Assembly: GCA_949538025.1 (NCBI GenBank)
Contig: CATISI010000129.1
Location: 1 to 35,083 of the forward strand
Source: Candidatus Poseidoniaceae archaeon
GTDB lineage: Archaea; Thermoplasmatota; Poseidoniia; Poseidoniales; Poseidoniaceae
Length of the DNA: 35,083 bases
Direction of reading: 5' to 3'
In this document: positions 16,834 through 25,366 of the stretch, in pieces
Position numbering within the stretch: the stretch's first letter is position 1
Layout: each line of letters opens with the position of its first letter
Notes under the pieces: generated by a model
What the model was told of the DNA's origin: nothing
Database searches by the model: none
What the model saw: only the letters and a program-made list of their open reading frames with translations
Made by a program: the position numbers and the translations under genes

Positions 16834-17094
16834 TCATCCCATGGCGTGATAGATACGCTTGCCCGTGGTCGCATCAAGTTTGAAGCCGATGCTGTTTTTC
16901 ATGTGACGCGGGATGAAGTATCCGATCTTCCGTGCGGTAAGACCATGATTTCTCATCTTGCGCTCGTTCGACAAGTATGCAACAATATCCGCTGCTGAGC
17001 AACCAGGTCGATCTTCGATGTAGGTTGCAATTTCTGCCTTGAGGCGCTCCAATCGTGCCTCTTTCTGCGTGCCTTTTCCTTTCATTGCGGCCAT
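16834..17094 (-). CDS. Small winged-helix-like DNA-binding protein
   Basis: 86 residues, basic, beginning MAAMKGKGTQKEARLERLKA. The segment CSAADIVAYLSNERKMRNHG followed by LTARKIGYFIPRHM reads as a helix-turn-helix core, and the end GKRIYHAMG as a wing strand. I do not recognise a named family. The longer frame to 17154 would run through the promoter region. ATG 17094 lies 26 bases after the centre of a TATA-like GTATATGATA, so a leaderless mRNA is plausible; ATG 17085 is an alternative. It is 36 bases upstream of the acyltransferase gene on the same strand and may be the first gene of that operon. Regulation of the operon is a guess from position. Confidence 0.65.
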   Translation of the reverse strand: MAAMKGKGTQKEARLERLKAEIATYIEDRPGCSAADIVAYLSNERKMRNHGLTARKIGYFIPRHMKNSIGFKLDATTGKRIYHAMG

Positions 17095-17115
17095 GTAGTA
17101 TAGTTGTCTTTGGAA

Positions 17116-17125
17116 GTATATGATA
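17116..17125 (-). promoter_or_regulatory. TATA-like box for the winged-helix gene
   Basis: GTATATGATA on the plus strand (TATCATATAC on the minus strand) is centred 26 bases upstream of the ATG at 17094. This is the expected archaeal TATA spacing for a leaderless transcript. It lies in the 107-base divergent gap shared with thioredoxin (ATG 17202), which has its own CGGGAG ribosome binding site just before its start. Confidence 0.4.
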
Positions 17126-17201
17126 CAATGATGGGACCTCCTTGGGCGCCCCATGAATTTGCCTGCAAAGGTTCTTCAAACGACGGCCGACCGGGAGTTG
17201 C

Positions 17202-17531
17202 ATGGGCGAAGTGAAAGCGGTCACCGATTCGGAGTTTGAAGGCGCAATCAACGAGAGTGAATGGGTTCTGGTCGATTTCTGGGCAGAATGGTGTGGACCA
17301 TGCAAGGCTATTGCCCCTATATTGAACGATCTCGCGTCCGAACGTGACATTCTTGTTGCTAAGGTGGATACCGATGCCAACACCATGCACGCCGCTCGAC
17401 TCGGGGTTCGTGGGATTCCTGCTCTCTTCTTGTTCAGAAACGGAACCATGGTCGACAACAAGAGCGGTATGATGTCCAAGGCTGCTTTGACCACTTGGGT
17501 CGACAACCATATGACAGCTGACGACTTCTGA
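17202..17531 (+). CDS. trxA: Thioredoxin
   Basis: Cytoplasmic disulfide reductase of 109 residues, the standard thioredoxin length. Seen: VLVDFWAEWCGPCKAIAPIL at 22-41 with redox cysteines C31 and C34, DTDAN in the middle strand, and the cis-proline P73 in GVRGIPALFLFRNG at 68-81. No signal peptide. CCGGGAG at 17191-17197 supports the ATG at 17202. The gene is divergent from the winged-helix gene and converges on the STAND ATPase gene, with a single base between the two stop codons. The reductase partner is not in this window. Confidence 0.95.
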   Translation: MGEVKAVTDSEFEGAINESEWVLVDFWAEWCGPCKAIAPILNDLASERDILVAKVDTDANTMHAARLGVRGIPALFLFRNGTMVDNKSGMMSKAALTTWVDNHMTADDF

Positions 17532-17532
17532 A

Positions 17533-19083
17533 TCAGTTGATTCGTTGACGGCGTTCTGTTTCTGGAGAACCAACTTCACGTACCAGGCGTTCGCGTAATG
17601 CTTCATGCAACCACATACCTTGCTCCAACTCGATGAGGAGACCATAATCGATCAAGCGCTGTGGAGGTGTCCCGTCCCAATCCAAACTGTTGGCAAGGGC
17701 TTTCCAAGGAATCGGTTTGTCCGAAACAGCGAGCGTTGCCAAGAGTTCTCGCTCATCATCAGGCAAGGGCGCTAGAATTTCTTCATCCAAGAATCGTAAC
17801 CAATCTTCATGCGTCGGTTTACCGTAGAGTTCGAGCATCTCAATCGCCAACGGATGCCCCCCGGTTCGCTCATGGACATCACTCGCATCAACGTCACTGA
17901 GGTCAAGCTCATCCAACCACTGCGAGGTTTCATGCAGTGAAAGCCCGGAAAGTGGCAACTCTTCAACGATGTCTCGCGTGTGAACATCTCTTCGATCGTA
18001 AAAGTCCAGGGATGTTCGGGAAATGAGTACGAAACGTAACGGCGTTTTCTGAGAAATTTGCAGCAGTGCTCCGAGGAGATTCTTCGATTCGGATGCAATG
18101 TGATGAACGTCATCGAGAACAATCAGCCAGTATGGAGGTGGCCCGCCTGGAGCGATGGAGAAGCGCTCTCGAACAGTATACGCATCGGTCAAGTAGGCGA
18201 GCAATCGGCGTCGCCATGTATCAACGTCCAATGGAGCACCTGGGCGCAATGGAAGCGTTTCAATGAGATTGTATGGATCATGCTTCTCATCAATACCAAA
18301 ACGATGTAAAAGACTGACTGCAAGACCAACTTCACGATCCCAAGGTTGACAGGGATACCAGCAAATTGAGAGATTCGGTTGCTCGTCTTGCTTACCCGCT
18401 AACCATTCTGCAACAAGTGTCGACTTTCCAATTCCTGCAATGCCTGAAACGACGGCGAAGGCAGAGCGGCCATCAAACCAGTCATCCAGACGCTTGAGTT
18501 CGTCGTCTCGTCCGCGCATTTTTCGGGTCTGTGGTGCACTCGTGTGATAGGTTGCATGAACCCCAGCGAGCGGCTGAAGGCGCCCCGGTGGTGGAGTTGA
18601 ATCCTCATCATCCTGCTTTTTGATCAGACCAAAACGAATGTCGCCCCACGTTAGAACACCTTCGTGCTGCGCATGAAGTAGTACTTGCAACAACGACATA
18701 TCCGAAGCCAAACGGTCGGCTGCATCTTTTGATTCAATCTCAAGAAGTTGCCCATCTTTGTCCCGTACCAAGACCTTGGTTTCACCCAATTTGTTCGTTC
18801 GAAGTTTGGCCATGTCGCGACCTTCTACGGTCAATTGCCATGTCTTCTGACGTCGGTCATCGTTCTGAATCGAACGCGTGTGTTCACTCACCCAACCTTT
18901 GCGAACAAGGTCTCGCATGGTTCGGCTGACGTTCGGTGGATGTTGTGCGCATGCTTCCGCAATTCCTGGACGAGTCAAAGCAGAGGTCACGATAAATCGG
19001 TCAGCAAGATGGTCATGGTGCAAGAGGTGCAGCAAGACGCGGTCTGAGACAGCGACATTGACTTTTGGCAACCCCTCGGCCAT
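17533..19083 (-). CDS. STAND-type AAA ATPase with N-terminal winged helix
   Basis: 516-residue regulator candidate. Residues about 10-95 look like a MarR-type winged helix (TRPGIAEACAQHPPNVSRTM then LVRKGWVSEHTR). A second short helical segment spans 120-155. An NTPase of the STAND/NB-ARC-like group occupies about 188-420: RGRDDELKRLDDW, Walker A GIAGIGKST at 214-222, Walker B LIVLDDVHH at 320-328, and GGHPLAIE at 408-415, equivalent to the GxP motif. The C-terminal ~100 residues are helical and end in a second likely winged helix. There are no visible TPR or WD repeats. It probably senses a ligand through ATP-dependent switching and controls transcription; the target is unknown. On its strand GAGGG lies just before the ATG. 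Confidence 0.78.
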   Translation of the reverse strand: MAEGLPKVNVAVSDRVLLHLLHHDHLADRFIVTSALTRPGIAEACAQHPPNVSRTMRDLVRKGWVSEHTRSIQNDDRRQKTWQLTVEGRDMAKLRTNKLGETKVLVRDKDGQLLEIESKDAADRLASDMSLLQVLLHAQHEGVLTWGDIRFGLIKKQDDEDSTPPPGRLQPLAGVHATYHTSAPQTRKMRGRDDELKRLDDWFDGRSAFAVVSGIAGIGKSTLVAEWLAGKQDEQPNLSICWYPCQPWDREVGLAVSLLHRFGIDEKHDPYNLIETLPLRPGAPLDVDTWRRRLLAYLTDAYTVRERFSIAPGGPPPYWLIVLDDVHHIASESKNLLGALLQISQKTPLRFVLISRTSLDFYDRRDVHTRDIVEELPLSGLSLHETSQWLDELDLSDVDASDVHERTGGHPLAIEMLELYGKPTHEDWLRFLDEEILAPLPDDERELLATLAVSDKPIPWKALANSLDWDGTPPQRLIDYGLLIELEQGMWLHEALRERLVREVGSPETERRQRIN

Positions 19084-19160
19084 GTCCCTCTGTAGAGAAT
19101 ATCACGTTCAAGCGTTCCGATGACCTGTGTTTGCACGCGCACAGAAAGACCACAACCCCT

Positions 19161-19184
19161 AATAAGATATCAACCTCGGAGGAG
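19161..19184 (+). promoter_or_regulatory. TATA-like stretch and strong ribosome binding site before the WD40/TSP3 gene
   Basis: AATAAGATAT (19161-19170) is a TATA-like stretch, followed by GGAGGAG (19178-19184) immediately before ATG 19186. The strong Shine-Dalgarno decides the start in favour of 19186 over the upstream in-frame codon at 19120. Promoter function is inferred from composition and position. Confidence 0.4.
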
Positions 19185-19185
19185 T

Positions 19186-22100
19186 ATGAGTTCTGAATTG
19201 CGCGAGAAAAGGGTCGTGAGTTGGCTTCTCATCTTCCTCATGGTTGGGATTGTCCTCTCGCCGTTGAGCGCGCACGCCGCAGATTCAGATGGTGACGGCG
19301 TGGACGATTCTATCGACGATTGCCCGTGGGCCTATGGAACCTCGACCACAGACCGCGATGGTTGTCCTGACAAAGACGGCGATGGTACGTCCGATTTCAA
19401 CGATGGATGGGCGATTGGAAATCCAAACTTCCAAAATGAATTCACAACAACGTCCAGTAGCGAATACTTTGGCGTTGATTTCTCACCCGATGGCGAAATG
19501 ATTGTTACTGCATCCGAAGATGGGTTTGTCCGGGTTTGGAACGTGACATCGCACATTAATCTCCGATCTGCGAACGCTGGAACGGATGTTAATGACGTTG
19601 CGTGGTCGGACGATGGACAGTACATAGCCGCTGCAATCAACGACGATACGATCAACATTTACTATGCAAGCAATTTGTCCTCGCTCCACGGTGCGATCAG
19701 CGTCGATGTTGGAGGAGGGGATCAAGTCAATTCTGTTGATTTCTCACCGGATGGTTCGTTGGTTGCAGTAGCCATTGGTCGTTCTGGAAACAGTGGTACG
19801 AACGGGGAAATCACGCTTATCAAAACCTCAGATGGAACCGAATTTGGTAACATGAATCCCAACGGAGAAGATCGATTCTACGATGTTGCATTCTCCCCTG
19901 ACGGAAAGCACGTAGCAGCTGCTGGAAATGGTGATTTCTTTGTCGTCAATGTGACGACGTCTGCAACCGTTTGGAGTATTTCCGACCCAAGCGCCTCAGT
20001 AAACGCCATTGCATGGTCGCCAGATGGAAACTACATCGTCATGTGCGGTGGCTGGGAAGGGAGTTCTTCGAGTGTTGACATGTACGAATTCACTGGTTCG
20101 TCTTGGTCTCGTATCTGGCAGAAAACGATGTCGACATCCTGTGCTTCAGTTGACTTTTCCTCAGACAGCACGCAAATCGCTGTTGGAATGTATTGGTACC
20201 AAACCGACGGAAATACAGCCTATGTCTATCAAGTTGATACAGGTACACAAGTTGATTCTGTAAGTGGTCCAAGGCCCGGCAACTGTCAGTCTGGAAGTAA
20301 CAACAACTGCGGCACCATCTACGGCATTTCTTGGAGTCCCGACAACACGCGTATCGTCACCGCCCACGGCAGAAACGACGAGGGTGTTTACTACTGGTTT
20401 GCTGATATCGACGAGGACAACGATGGTTACAACACCACCGACCAAGGCGATGGAATCGTTGACGCCTTCCCAACAGAAGGAACCCAATGGGACGACAGCG
20501 ATGGTGATGGCTACGGTGACAATCCTGCACCGGCGTTCCAACCTGACGAATGTCCTAACGACTGGGGCAACAGCACTGAAGACCGATTTGGATGCGCAGA
20601 TTCGGATGGGGACGGTTGGTCCGACCTCAACGACTGGGCTCCGAGCAATAAGGAGCAATGGGTCGATGCTGACAACGACGGATATGGTGACAACTACCTC
20701 TACGAAATTGCATCCAATCAACTCCACATCAACCAACGTGGAGATGCCTTCCCGGACGATGCTACACAATGGAACGACACCGATGGTGACGGTTACGGCG
20801 ACAACTACGAAGACATCTCATGGAACGAGTATCGTGCGCCAGAGTGGCCTGGTGAAATCATCGTTGGTGCACAAAACATCGACGTGTTTCCACTTGACCG
20901 AACCCAGTGGAAAGATACCGACGGAGACTGGGTTGGTGACGAACAAATGAGCGACAGAGCCGATGGATGTCCCACCATCTGGGGTGATTCCGTATACGAT
21001 CGTCTCGGCTGTGCTGACACCGACGGAGACGGATGGTCCGATCCTGACGGGAACTGGCCTGCACGAGCAGATTGTTACGGAGCAGATGCCTTCCCGAACG
21101 ATGCTACACAATGGTGCGATGAAGACAACGACGGCTTTGGTAGTAACCCTGATGGAAACAGTTCAGATGATTGTCCAAACCAAGCCGGACCGTCCACGGA
21201 AGACCAATACGGATGTCCTGACCGAGACGGTGATGGTTATTCAAACACAGGCGATCCGTTCCCCGATGACGGCACGCAATGGGAAGACTCAGACGGCGAC
21301 AACTATGGTGACAACCCTGATGGAAACAATCCTGACTTCTTCCCCAACGATCCTTCACAATGGCGAGATTCCGATGGTGATGGCTACGGAGACAATCCTG
21401 GTGGTACCAATGGCGACCGCTTCCCGAACGACCCTACGCAGTGGTCTGATGCTGACAATGATGGCTATGGAGACAACTTTGTCGATACGGATGGCGATGG
21501 CGTTTCGGAAGGTAACTCCGACGTCTGTCCCCAGACCTATGGTGAATCCAACTCAGCAACTTCTCGTGGATGTCCTGATTCCGATGGAGACGGCTTCACC
21601 GATCCAGAAGACGCATTCCCGGACCAACCGCTCCAATGGGCTGATCAAGACGGTGATGGTTTTGGCGACAACGTTCAGTTCACCGATGGTGACGAGTGTA
21701 TCGATGTCTACGGCAAGAGCACGGAGAACGGTGTGCAAGGCTGCCCTGATTCCGATGGAGACGGTCATGCCGACCCCTTCGGTGACTTCGTTGCGAAGCC
21801 GGATTGCACCGGTGCCGATGCCTTTCCGAGCGATCCACTACAGTGGTGCGACAACGACGGAGATGGTGTTGGTGACAACTACGTCTTCACGAACATCACC
21901 GTTCCTGACGAAGAGAACACCGGGTTGATGATTGAGCTCTGCGAACAAATTGGCGACGCCTTCCCAAACGATATTACACAATGGTCCGATATGGACTGCG
22001 ATGGTTATGGTGATAACCAGACTGGCATTTCGCCAGATGCTTTCCCATTACGGAAGACTCAGTACAAAGACAACGATGGTGATGGTTATGGCAACAGCAT

Positions 22101-22653
22101 TATTCAGGGTGCATACCAGAGTGATGATTGTACGAACGTTTACGGAACATCAACCATCGATCGATACGGTTGTCCTGATAGCGATAACGACGGAGTTTCA
22201 GACGCAACGGACCCGTGTATTTGGGACCCGACTGTTTCAGTAGGAGTTCCAGGACAAGTCGACTGCCCAATTTCAGAAGATCCGAACAAGGCCGATGACG
22301 AAGAGGCGGTTGCTGAAGTTGAGGCAAAATCATCCAATGTGGTGCTCTATGCAATGGGAGGTGTCATCGCATTCATGCTTGCGGCTATTCTGGTTGCTAT
22401 GCTTGCTCGACAATCAAGTCGCAACAGGCTCATGCGTGAGCGAGCCATCGAGCGAAAGGCTGAGGAACAACTCATGGATGAAGAAGAACGCCGACAACAA
22501 TGGATTGACTACTACGTCGCCAATGGTGATTTCGACAAAGCACGTGAACTTGGTTGGGTCGACCCTGCATCGCTTCCTGCATGGAAGCAGCATGAAATTC
22601 AACAACAAGAAGCACTGCAAGCATCCATCCCGACCATGCTTGATCTGGATTGA
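19186..22653 (+). CDS. Surface-anchored WD40 beta-propeller and thrombospondin type-3 repeat protein
   Basis: 1155-residue exported protein. A signal peptide (LLIFLMVGIVLSPLSAHAAD, about 14-33) is followed by a first calcium-type repeat (DSDGDGVDDSIDDCP). A WD40-like propeller spans about 75-400, with blades such as VDFSPDGEMIVTASEDGFVR and IAWSPDGNYIVM. About twenty thrombospondin type-3-like repeats run from 407 to 1015, rich in DSDGDGYGDN and DAFPNDATQW; such Asp-rich loops bind calcium. A single membrane helix (about 1051-1073) precedes a charged cytoplasmic tail with RAIERKAEEQLMDEEERRQQ. The cell surface is the expected site, with the propeller outward. A partner could bind the propeller; no enzyme motif is visible. 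The cytoplasmic tail makes it a possible signal relay to the next gene. Confidence 0.85.
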   Translation: MSSELREKRVVSWLLIFLMVGIVLSPLSAHAADSDGDGVDDSIDDCPWAYGTSTTDRDGCPDKDGDGTSDFNDGWAIGNPNFQNEFTTTSSSEYFGVDFSPDGEMIVTASEDGFVRVWNVTSHINLRSANAGTDVNDVAWSDDGQYIAAAINDDTINIYYASNLSSLHGAISVDVGGGDQVNSVDFSPDGSLVAVAIGRSGNSGTNGEITLIKTSDGTEFGNMNPNGEDRFYDVAFSPDGKHVAAAGNGDFFVVNVTTSATVWSISDPSASVNAIAWSPDGNYIVMCGGWEGSSSSVDMYEFTGSSWSRIWQKTMSTSCASVDFSSDSTQIAVGMYWYQTDGNTAYVYQVDTGTQVDSVSGPRPGNCQSGSNNNCGTIYGISWSPDNTRIVTAHGRNDEGVYYWFADIDEDNDGYNTTDQGDGIVDAFPTEGTQWDDSDGDGYGDNPAPAFQPDECPNDWGNSTEDRFGCADSDGDGWSDLNDWAPSNKEQWVDADNDGYGDNYLYEIASNQLHINQRGDAFPDDATQWNDTDGDGYGDNYEDISWNEYRAPEWPGEIIVGAQNIDVFPLDRTQWKDTDGDWVGDEQMSDRADGCPTIWGDSVYDRLGCADTDGDGWSDPDGNWPARADCYGADAFPNDATQWCDEDNDGFGSNPDGNSSDDCPNQAGPSTEDQYGCPDRDGDGYSNTGDPFPDDGTQWEDSDGDNYGDNPDGNNPDFFPNDPSQWRDSDGDGYGDNPGGTNGDRFPNDPTQWSDADNDGYGDNFVDTDGDGVSEGNSDVCPQTYGESNSATSRGCPDSDGDGFTDPEDAFPDQPLQWADQDGDGFGDNVQFTDGDECIDVYGKSTENGVQGCPDSDGDGHADPFGDFVAKPDCTGADAFPSDPLQWCDNDGDGVGDNYVFTNITVPDEENTGLMIELCEQIGDAFPNDITQWSDMDCDGYGDNQTGISPDAFPLRKTQYKDNDGDGYGNSIIQGAYQSDDCTNVYGTSTIDRYGCPDSDNDGVSDATDPCIWDPTVSVGVPGQVDCPISEDPNKADDEEAVAEVEAKSSNVVLYAMGGVIAFMLAAILVAMLARQSSRNRLMRERAIERKAEEQLMDEEERRQQWIDYYVANGDFDKARELGWVDPASLPAWKQHEIQQQEALQASIPTMLDLD
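20404..22240 (+). repeat. Array of Asp-rich type-3 (calcium-binding) coding repeats
   Basis: Within the WD40/TSP3 gene, imperfect coding repeats recur, of the form GATGGTGATGGCTACGGTGA plus a spacer encoding DAFPNDxTQW. Units vary in spacing (about 60-110 bases), so this is a protein repeat family rather than a satellite. Codons vary between copies, which argues for old duplication kept by selection. Confidence 0.7.
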
Positions 22654-22679
22654 TTTACGCATGGTTTGTACCGTTGCCC

Positions 22680-22687
22680 TTTAAGTC
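22680..22687 (+). promoter_or_regulatory. TATA-like element upstream of the membrane regulator gene
   Basis: TTTAAGTC, identical to the eight bases at 2089-2096 before the SCO gene, lies about 36 bases before the ATG at 22723. It is the only A/T-rich stretch of note in the 69-base gap after the WD40/TSP3 gene, suggesting a separate promoter for the regulator. Inferred from position. Confidence 0.3.
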
Positions 22688-22722
22688 AATGAGAACTATG
22701 CGAAAACATGGGAGAGGTGCGT

Positions 22723-25287
22723 ATGCGTCGTCTTGTTGCAACATCCATGGTGATGTTGCTCGTCCTCCTCATCCCGGTGAGTGCTGAGGAAACAGGCACT
22801 GTTCGTCTCGAAATCGAGATATTGGATGACAATTCCAAGCCTTGGTATGGGGCAGGCGATAGCGTTCTTCTCGCTTCTTCCATCGTCAACGATGATGCTG
22901 CAACCTCCATCGCCGAAGACCCATCATGCGGTGCAGTCATGCGTGTTATCGATGCCGCAGGAACAATCATTCTCGACGAAAGCACAACGTGTCGAGGCCA
23001 AAGCCGTGGTCTTGACATCGGATCCGGAACAACAGCGCTGGACCAACATGCATGGGACTTGAGCGATCAAGAAGGCAATCTCGTTTCACCTGGACTCTAT
23101 ACCATCACCATCGAACTTGCAGGTTCTGGACTTTCAGCAACATCTGAGGTGATGGTTCAACAAAATGCAGGCATTCCATCGGAGTTGATTTTCTCAACTT
23201 CCGTCACTCATCGAGAAGATGTGTTGTCCCTCGGCGACCCGTTCATCGTCGCATACGAACTTCGCAATCCAACATCGGAGGCCATCAACATCAATTCTCT
23301 GGACGCATGTCAGCTGCTGATTTCGTTTGAAGAACAGCGGCTCGGACCATCATGCAATGCTGGACTCACGACCATTGATGCCTACGCCGTTCTCGGATTG
23401 GGTCACACCATGCATCAGGCAACCGCTGTCGGTGCCTCGACGCTGACAATTGAAACACCCGATGCGCAAGTCATTGATTCGTTCGAACTCTTCGTTCAAG
23501 AAGCGCCTGTCCTCTCTACGCCACTTGACGCTTCCGTCAACGCACTCTCTACCTCGTTCATCCAAGGCGAGTTGTTGGATGGCTCGCTCACCCTTGAAAA
23601 TGACGGAACCGAGAGTGAACTGTTGCGATTCACAAACACCTGCCGAGCAAGTTACTGGGTAGCAGGAAGTAACGGAGTTGTGTTTGATTCACTCGACCAA
23701 GCAAACTGTCGAACAGCAGAACTTGACGTTGTTGTGGGCGCATCTTCTCAGACCACATTCCCTCTCCAATCCTGGGCCTTTGTCGACGAAACGGGATGTT
23801 CCATGTTAAGCGGTGATTACGTACTCGTTGCCGAAGTGCCCGAGTTCGGCTATGCAGCCTCGATGGATGTCGACTATCGCCGCATTCAGTCCGCCGATTG
23901 CGGTACCGCTTCCGAACCTCTCACGGCCATCTCTGCTACGCTTGATGACAACGACGAGGTAATGTTCGAGTTGCAAATCACTGGAGTTGATGAGGCAACT
24001 GATATTCAGTGGCTTGAAATTTGCAAGGCATCGCTTCAACTTTGGAACCTCGATCTCTCGGAGAAAGTCGTTGCAATGAACGTTCTGTGCAACAGTAACG
24101 GGGAAGTCGATCAGGCCCTGCGCCTCTCGACAGGCGATGCTCTTCGATTCGAACTAGATGCACTGAATGTCTTTGAGTACCAAGATGCAGAATATCAAAT
24201 CCAAATCGATATGGCAACCGACCAAGACATGATGCTCGAGTACAAGTTCTCGTGGCCGTTGAACGTTGCCGTAGATGAAACGGTGGTCGTTGATGGAGAG
24301 GTCACACAGGAGGCACCAATCATCCTAGTCGATGGTGTATGGAGTGGCATCTTAACGGCTGATGGGACATGCTGGATGCTCGAGAACGATGAGGGTGTTG
24401 TGCACATGCTCGCAGATACAACCATGACCTCATGGACTCCAGAGCGTGGGCTGACAGGTACCTACCAAGCACAACAAACGAATGCTAACGATGCTTGTAA
24501 TCGATTCACTGCCGACAGTTTCACGTTTGTTGGTATCCTTCAAGAAATTCCGTTGGTAGAACAATCGCCAGCTGTCGAGGAATCCTTGATTGTCGAGAAC
24601 GAAGTTGTCGAACAAGAAACCCTCCCTGAATGGGCACCTCAAGCCGTCACAGTGCTGACCGTGAGCGCCATTCTTTCCATGCTTGGCTTTGCTGTATTCA
24701 ACAACGAAGCAATGCGCATCTCGACCACGCTCACAGGATTGTGGTTCCTCGGATTGATCGGAAAAACCTCTGAGACGAGCGATGGTCGTTTCCAACGTGG
24801 ACGGTTGTTGGGTTACCTCACAGCAAATCCTGGTTGTCATTTCCGCGCTCTCTTGTCCGCCTTGGACATGAGCAATGGACAACTCTCTCACCACCTACGC
24901 ATCCTTGAACAAGAAGAGAGTGTTTGGCGACGTAAAGACGGTCGCTTGGTCCGCTACTACCCATTGACCAACACGCTTCACCCATTGCTTGAGGATGATG
25001 CGCTTCCAGTACCGATTCTCGCTCCGGACCCACTTTCGCTTCAAGGTAAGATTTTGGTTTTGCTCGATCATGATAGCCAAATGGGAGACTTTCCAACACA
25101 AGCTGAACTTGCACAGCGACTTGACAAATCCCAACAACTCATCTCCCACCACCTCCGTACCTTGGAGAAATACGGCCTCATCGAAGGACGTCGTATGGGT
25201 ATGCGGAACCGATACAAACTCACCAAAGAAGCGATGTTCCTTCTTGAGACCAGCGAAGCGTACCTACAGAACGAGATGAACCTCTGA
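22723..25287 (+). CDS. Membrane-anchored one-component regulator: outer BsuPI-like domains plus two winged helices
   Basis: 854 residues. A signal peptide (MRRLVATSMVMLLVLLIPVS) leads into a ~610-residue outer region. Its first part resembles the BsuPI/IPI fold (AWDLSDQEGNLVSPGLYTIT); a second copy begins near LGDPFIVAYELRNPTSEAIN, and a third weaker copy ends in SWAFVDETGCSMLSGDY. A membrane segment at about 640-660, with a second hydrophobic stretch to 680, leads to two ArsR-like winged helices: about 690-752 (CHFRALLSALDMSNGQLSHH) and 774-840 (LAQRLDKSQQLISHHLRTLE). The layout implies direct signalling from outside the cell to DNA. ATG 22723 is preferred over 22708 because GGAGAGGTG (22711-22719) precedes it and it gives a clean signal peptide. 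It may control the surface protein gene upstream. Confidence 0.8.
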   Translation: MRRLVATSMVMLLVLLIPVSAEETGTVRLEIEILDDNSKPWYGAGDSVLLASSIVNDDAATSIAEDPSCGAVMRVIDAAGTIILDESTTCRGQSRGLDIGSGTTALDQHAWDLSDQEGNLVSPGLYTITIELAGSGLSATSEVMVQQNAGIPSELIFSTSVTHREDVLSLGDPFIVAYELRNPTSEAININSLDACQLLISFEEQRLGPSCNAGLTTIDAYAVLGLGHTMHQATAVGASTLTIETPDAQVIDSFELFVQEAPVLSTPLDASVNALSTSFIQGELLDGSLTLENDGTESELLRFTNTCRASYWVAGSNGVVFDSLDQANCRTAELDVVVGASSQTTFPLQSWAFVDETGCSMLSGDYVLVAEVPEFGYAASMDVDYRRIQSADCGTASEPLTAISATLDDNDEVMFELQITGVDEATDIQWLEICKASLQLWNLDLSEKVVAMNVLCNSNGEVDQALRLSTGDALRFELDALNVFEYQDAEYQIQIDMATDQDMMLEYKFSWPLNVAVDETVVVDGEVTQEAPIILVDGVWSGILTADGTCWMLENDEGVVHMLADTTMTSWTPERGLTGTYQAQQTNANDACNRFTADSFTFVGILQEIPLVEQSPAVEESLIVENEVVEQETLPEWAPQAVTVLTVSAILSMLGFAVFNNEAMRISTTLTGLWFLGLIGKTSETSDGRFQRGRLLGYLTANPGCHFRALLSALDMSNGQLSHHLRILEQEESVWRRKDGRLVRYYPLTNTLHPLLEDDALPVPILAPDPLSLQGKILVLLDHDSQMGDFPTQAELAQRLDKSQQLISHHLRTLEKYGLIEGRRMGMRNRYKLTKEAMFLLETSEAYLQNEMNL

Positions 25288-25366
25288 ATTCGATTCGCTG
25301 AGGTGGATTGAAGAAGGATAGCATGGAGGCGTGTTTAGCGTAGGATGTGTCGACGTGTCGGATGAG

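Noticed and set aside
16874-17645. Two minus-strand open frames of about 190-210 codons across thioredoxin and the winged-helix gene
   Set aside because: They oppose or shadow confident genes and show no protein-like composition.
20264-21928. Two long Met/Thr-rich frames within the surface protein gene
   Set aside because: They are shifted readings of the Asp-Gly repeat codons and have no independent features.
20404-22240. CRISPR-like repetition
   Set aside because: The repeats are in frame, diverged, and without uniform spacers; they encode calcium-type protein repeats.
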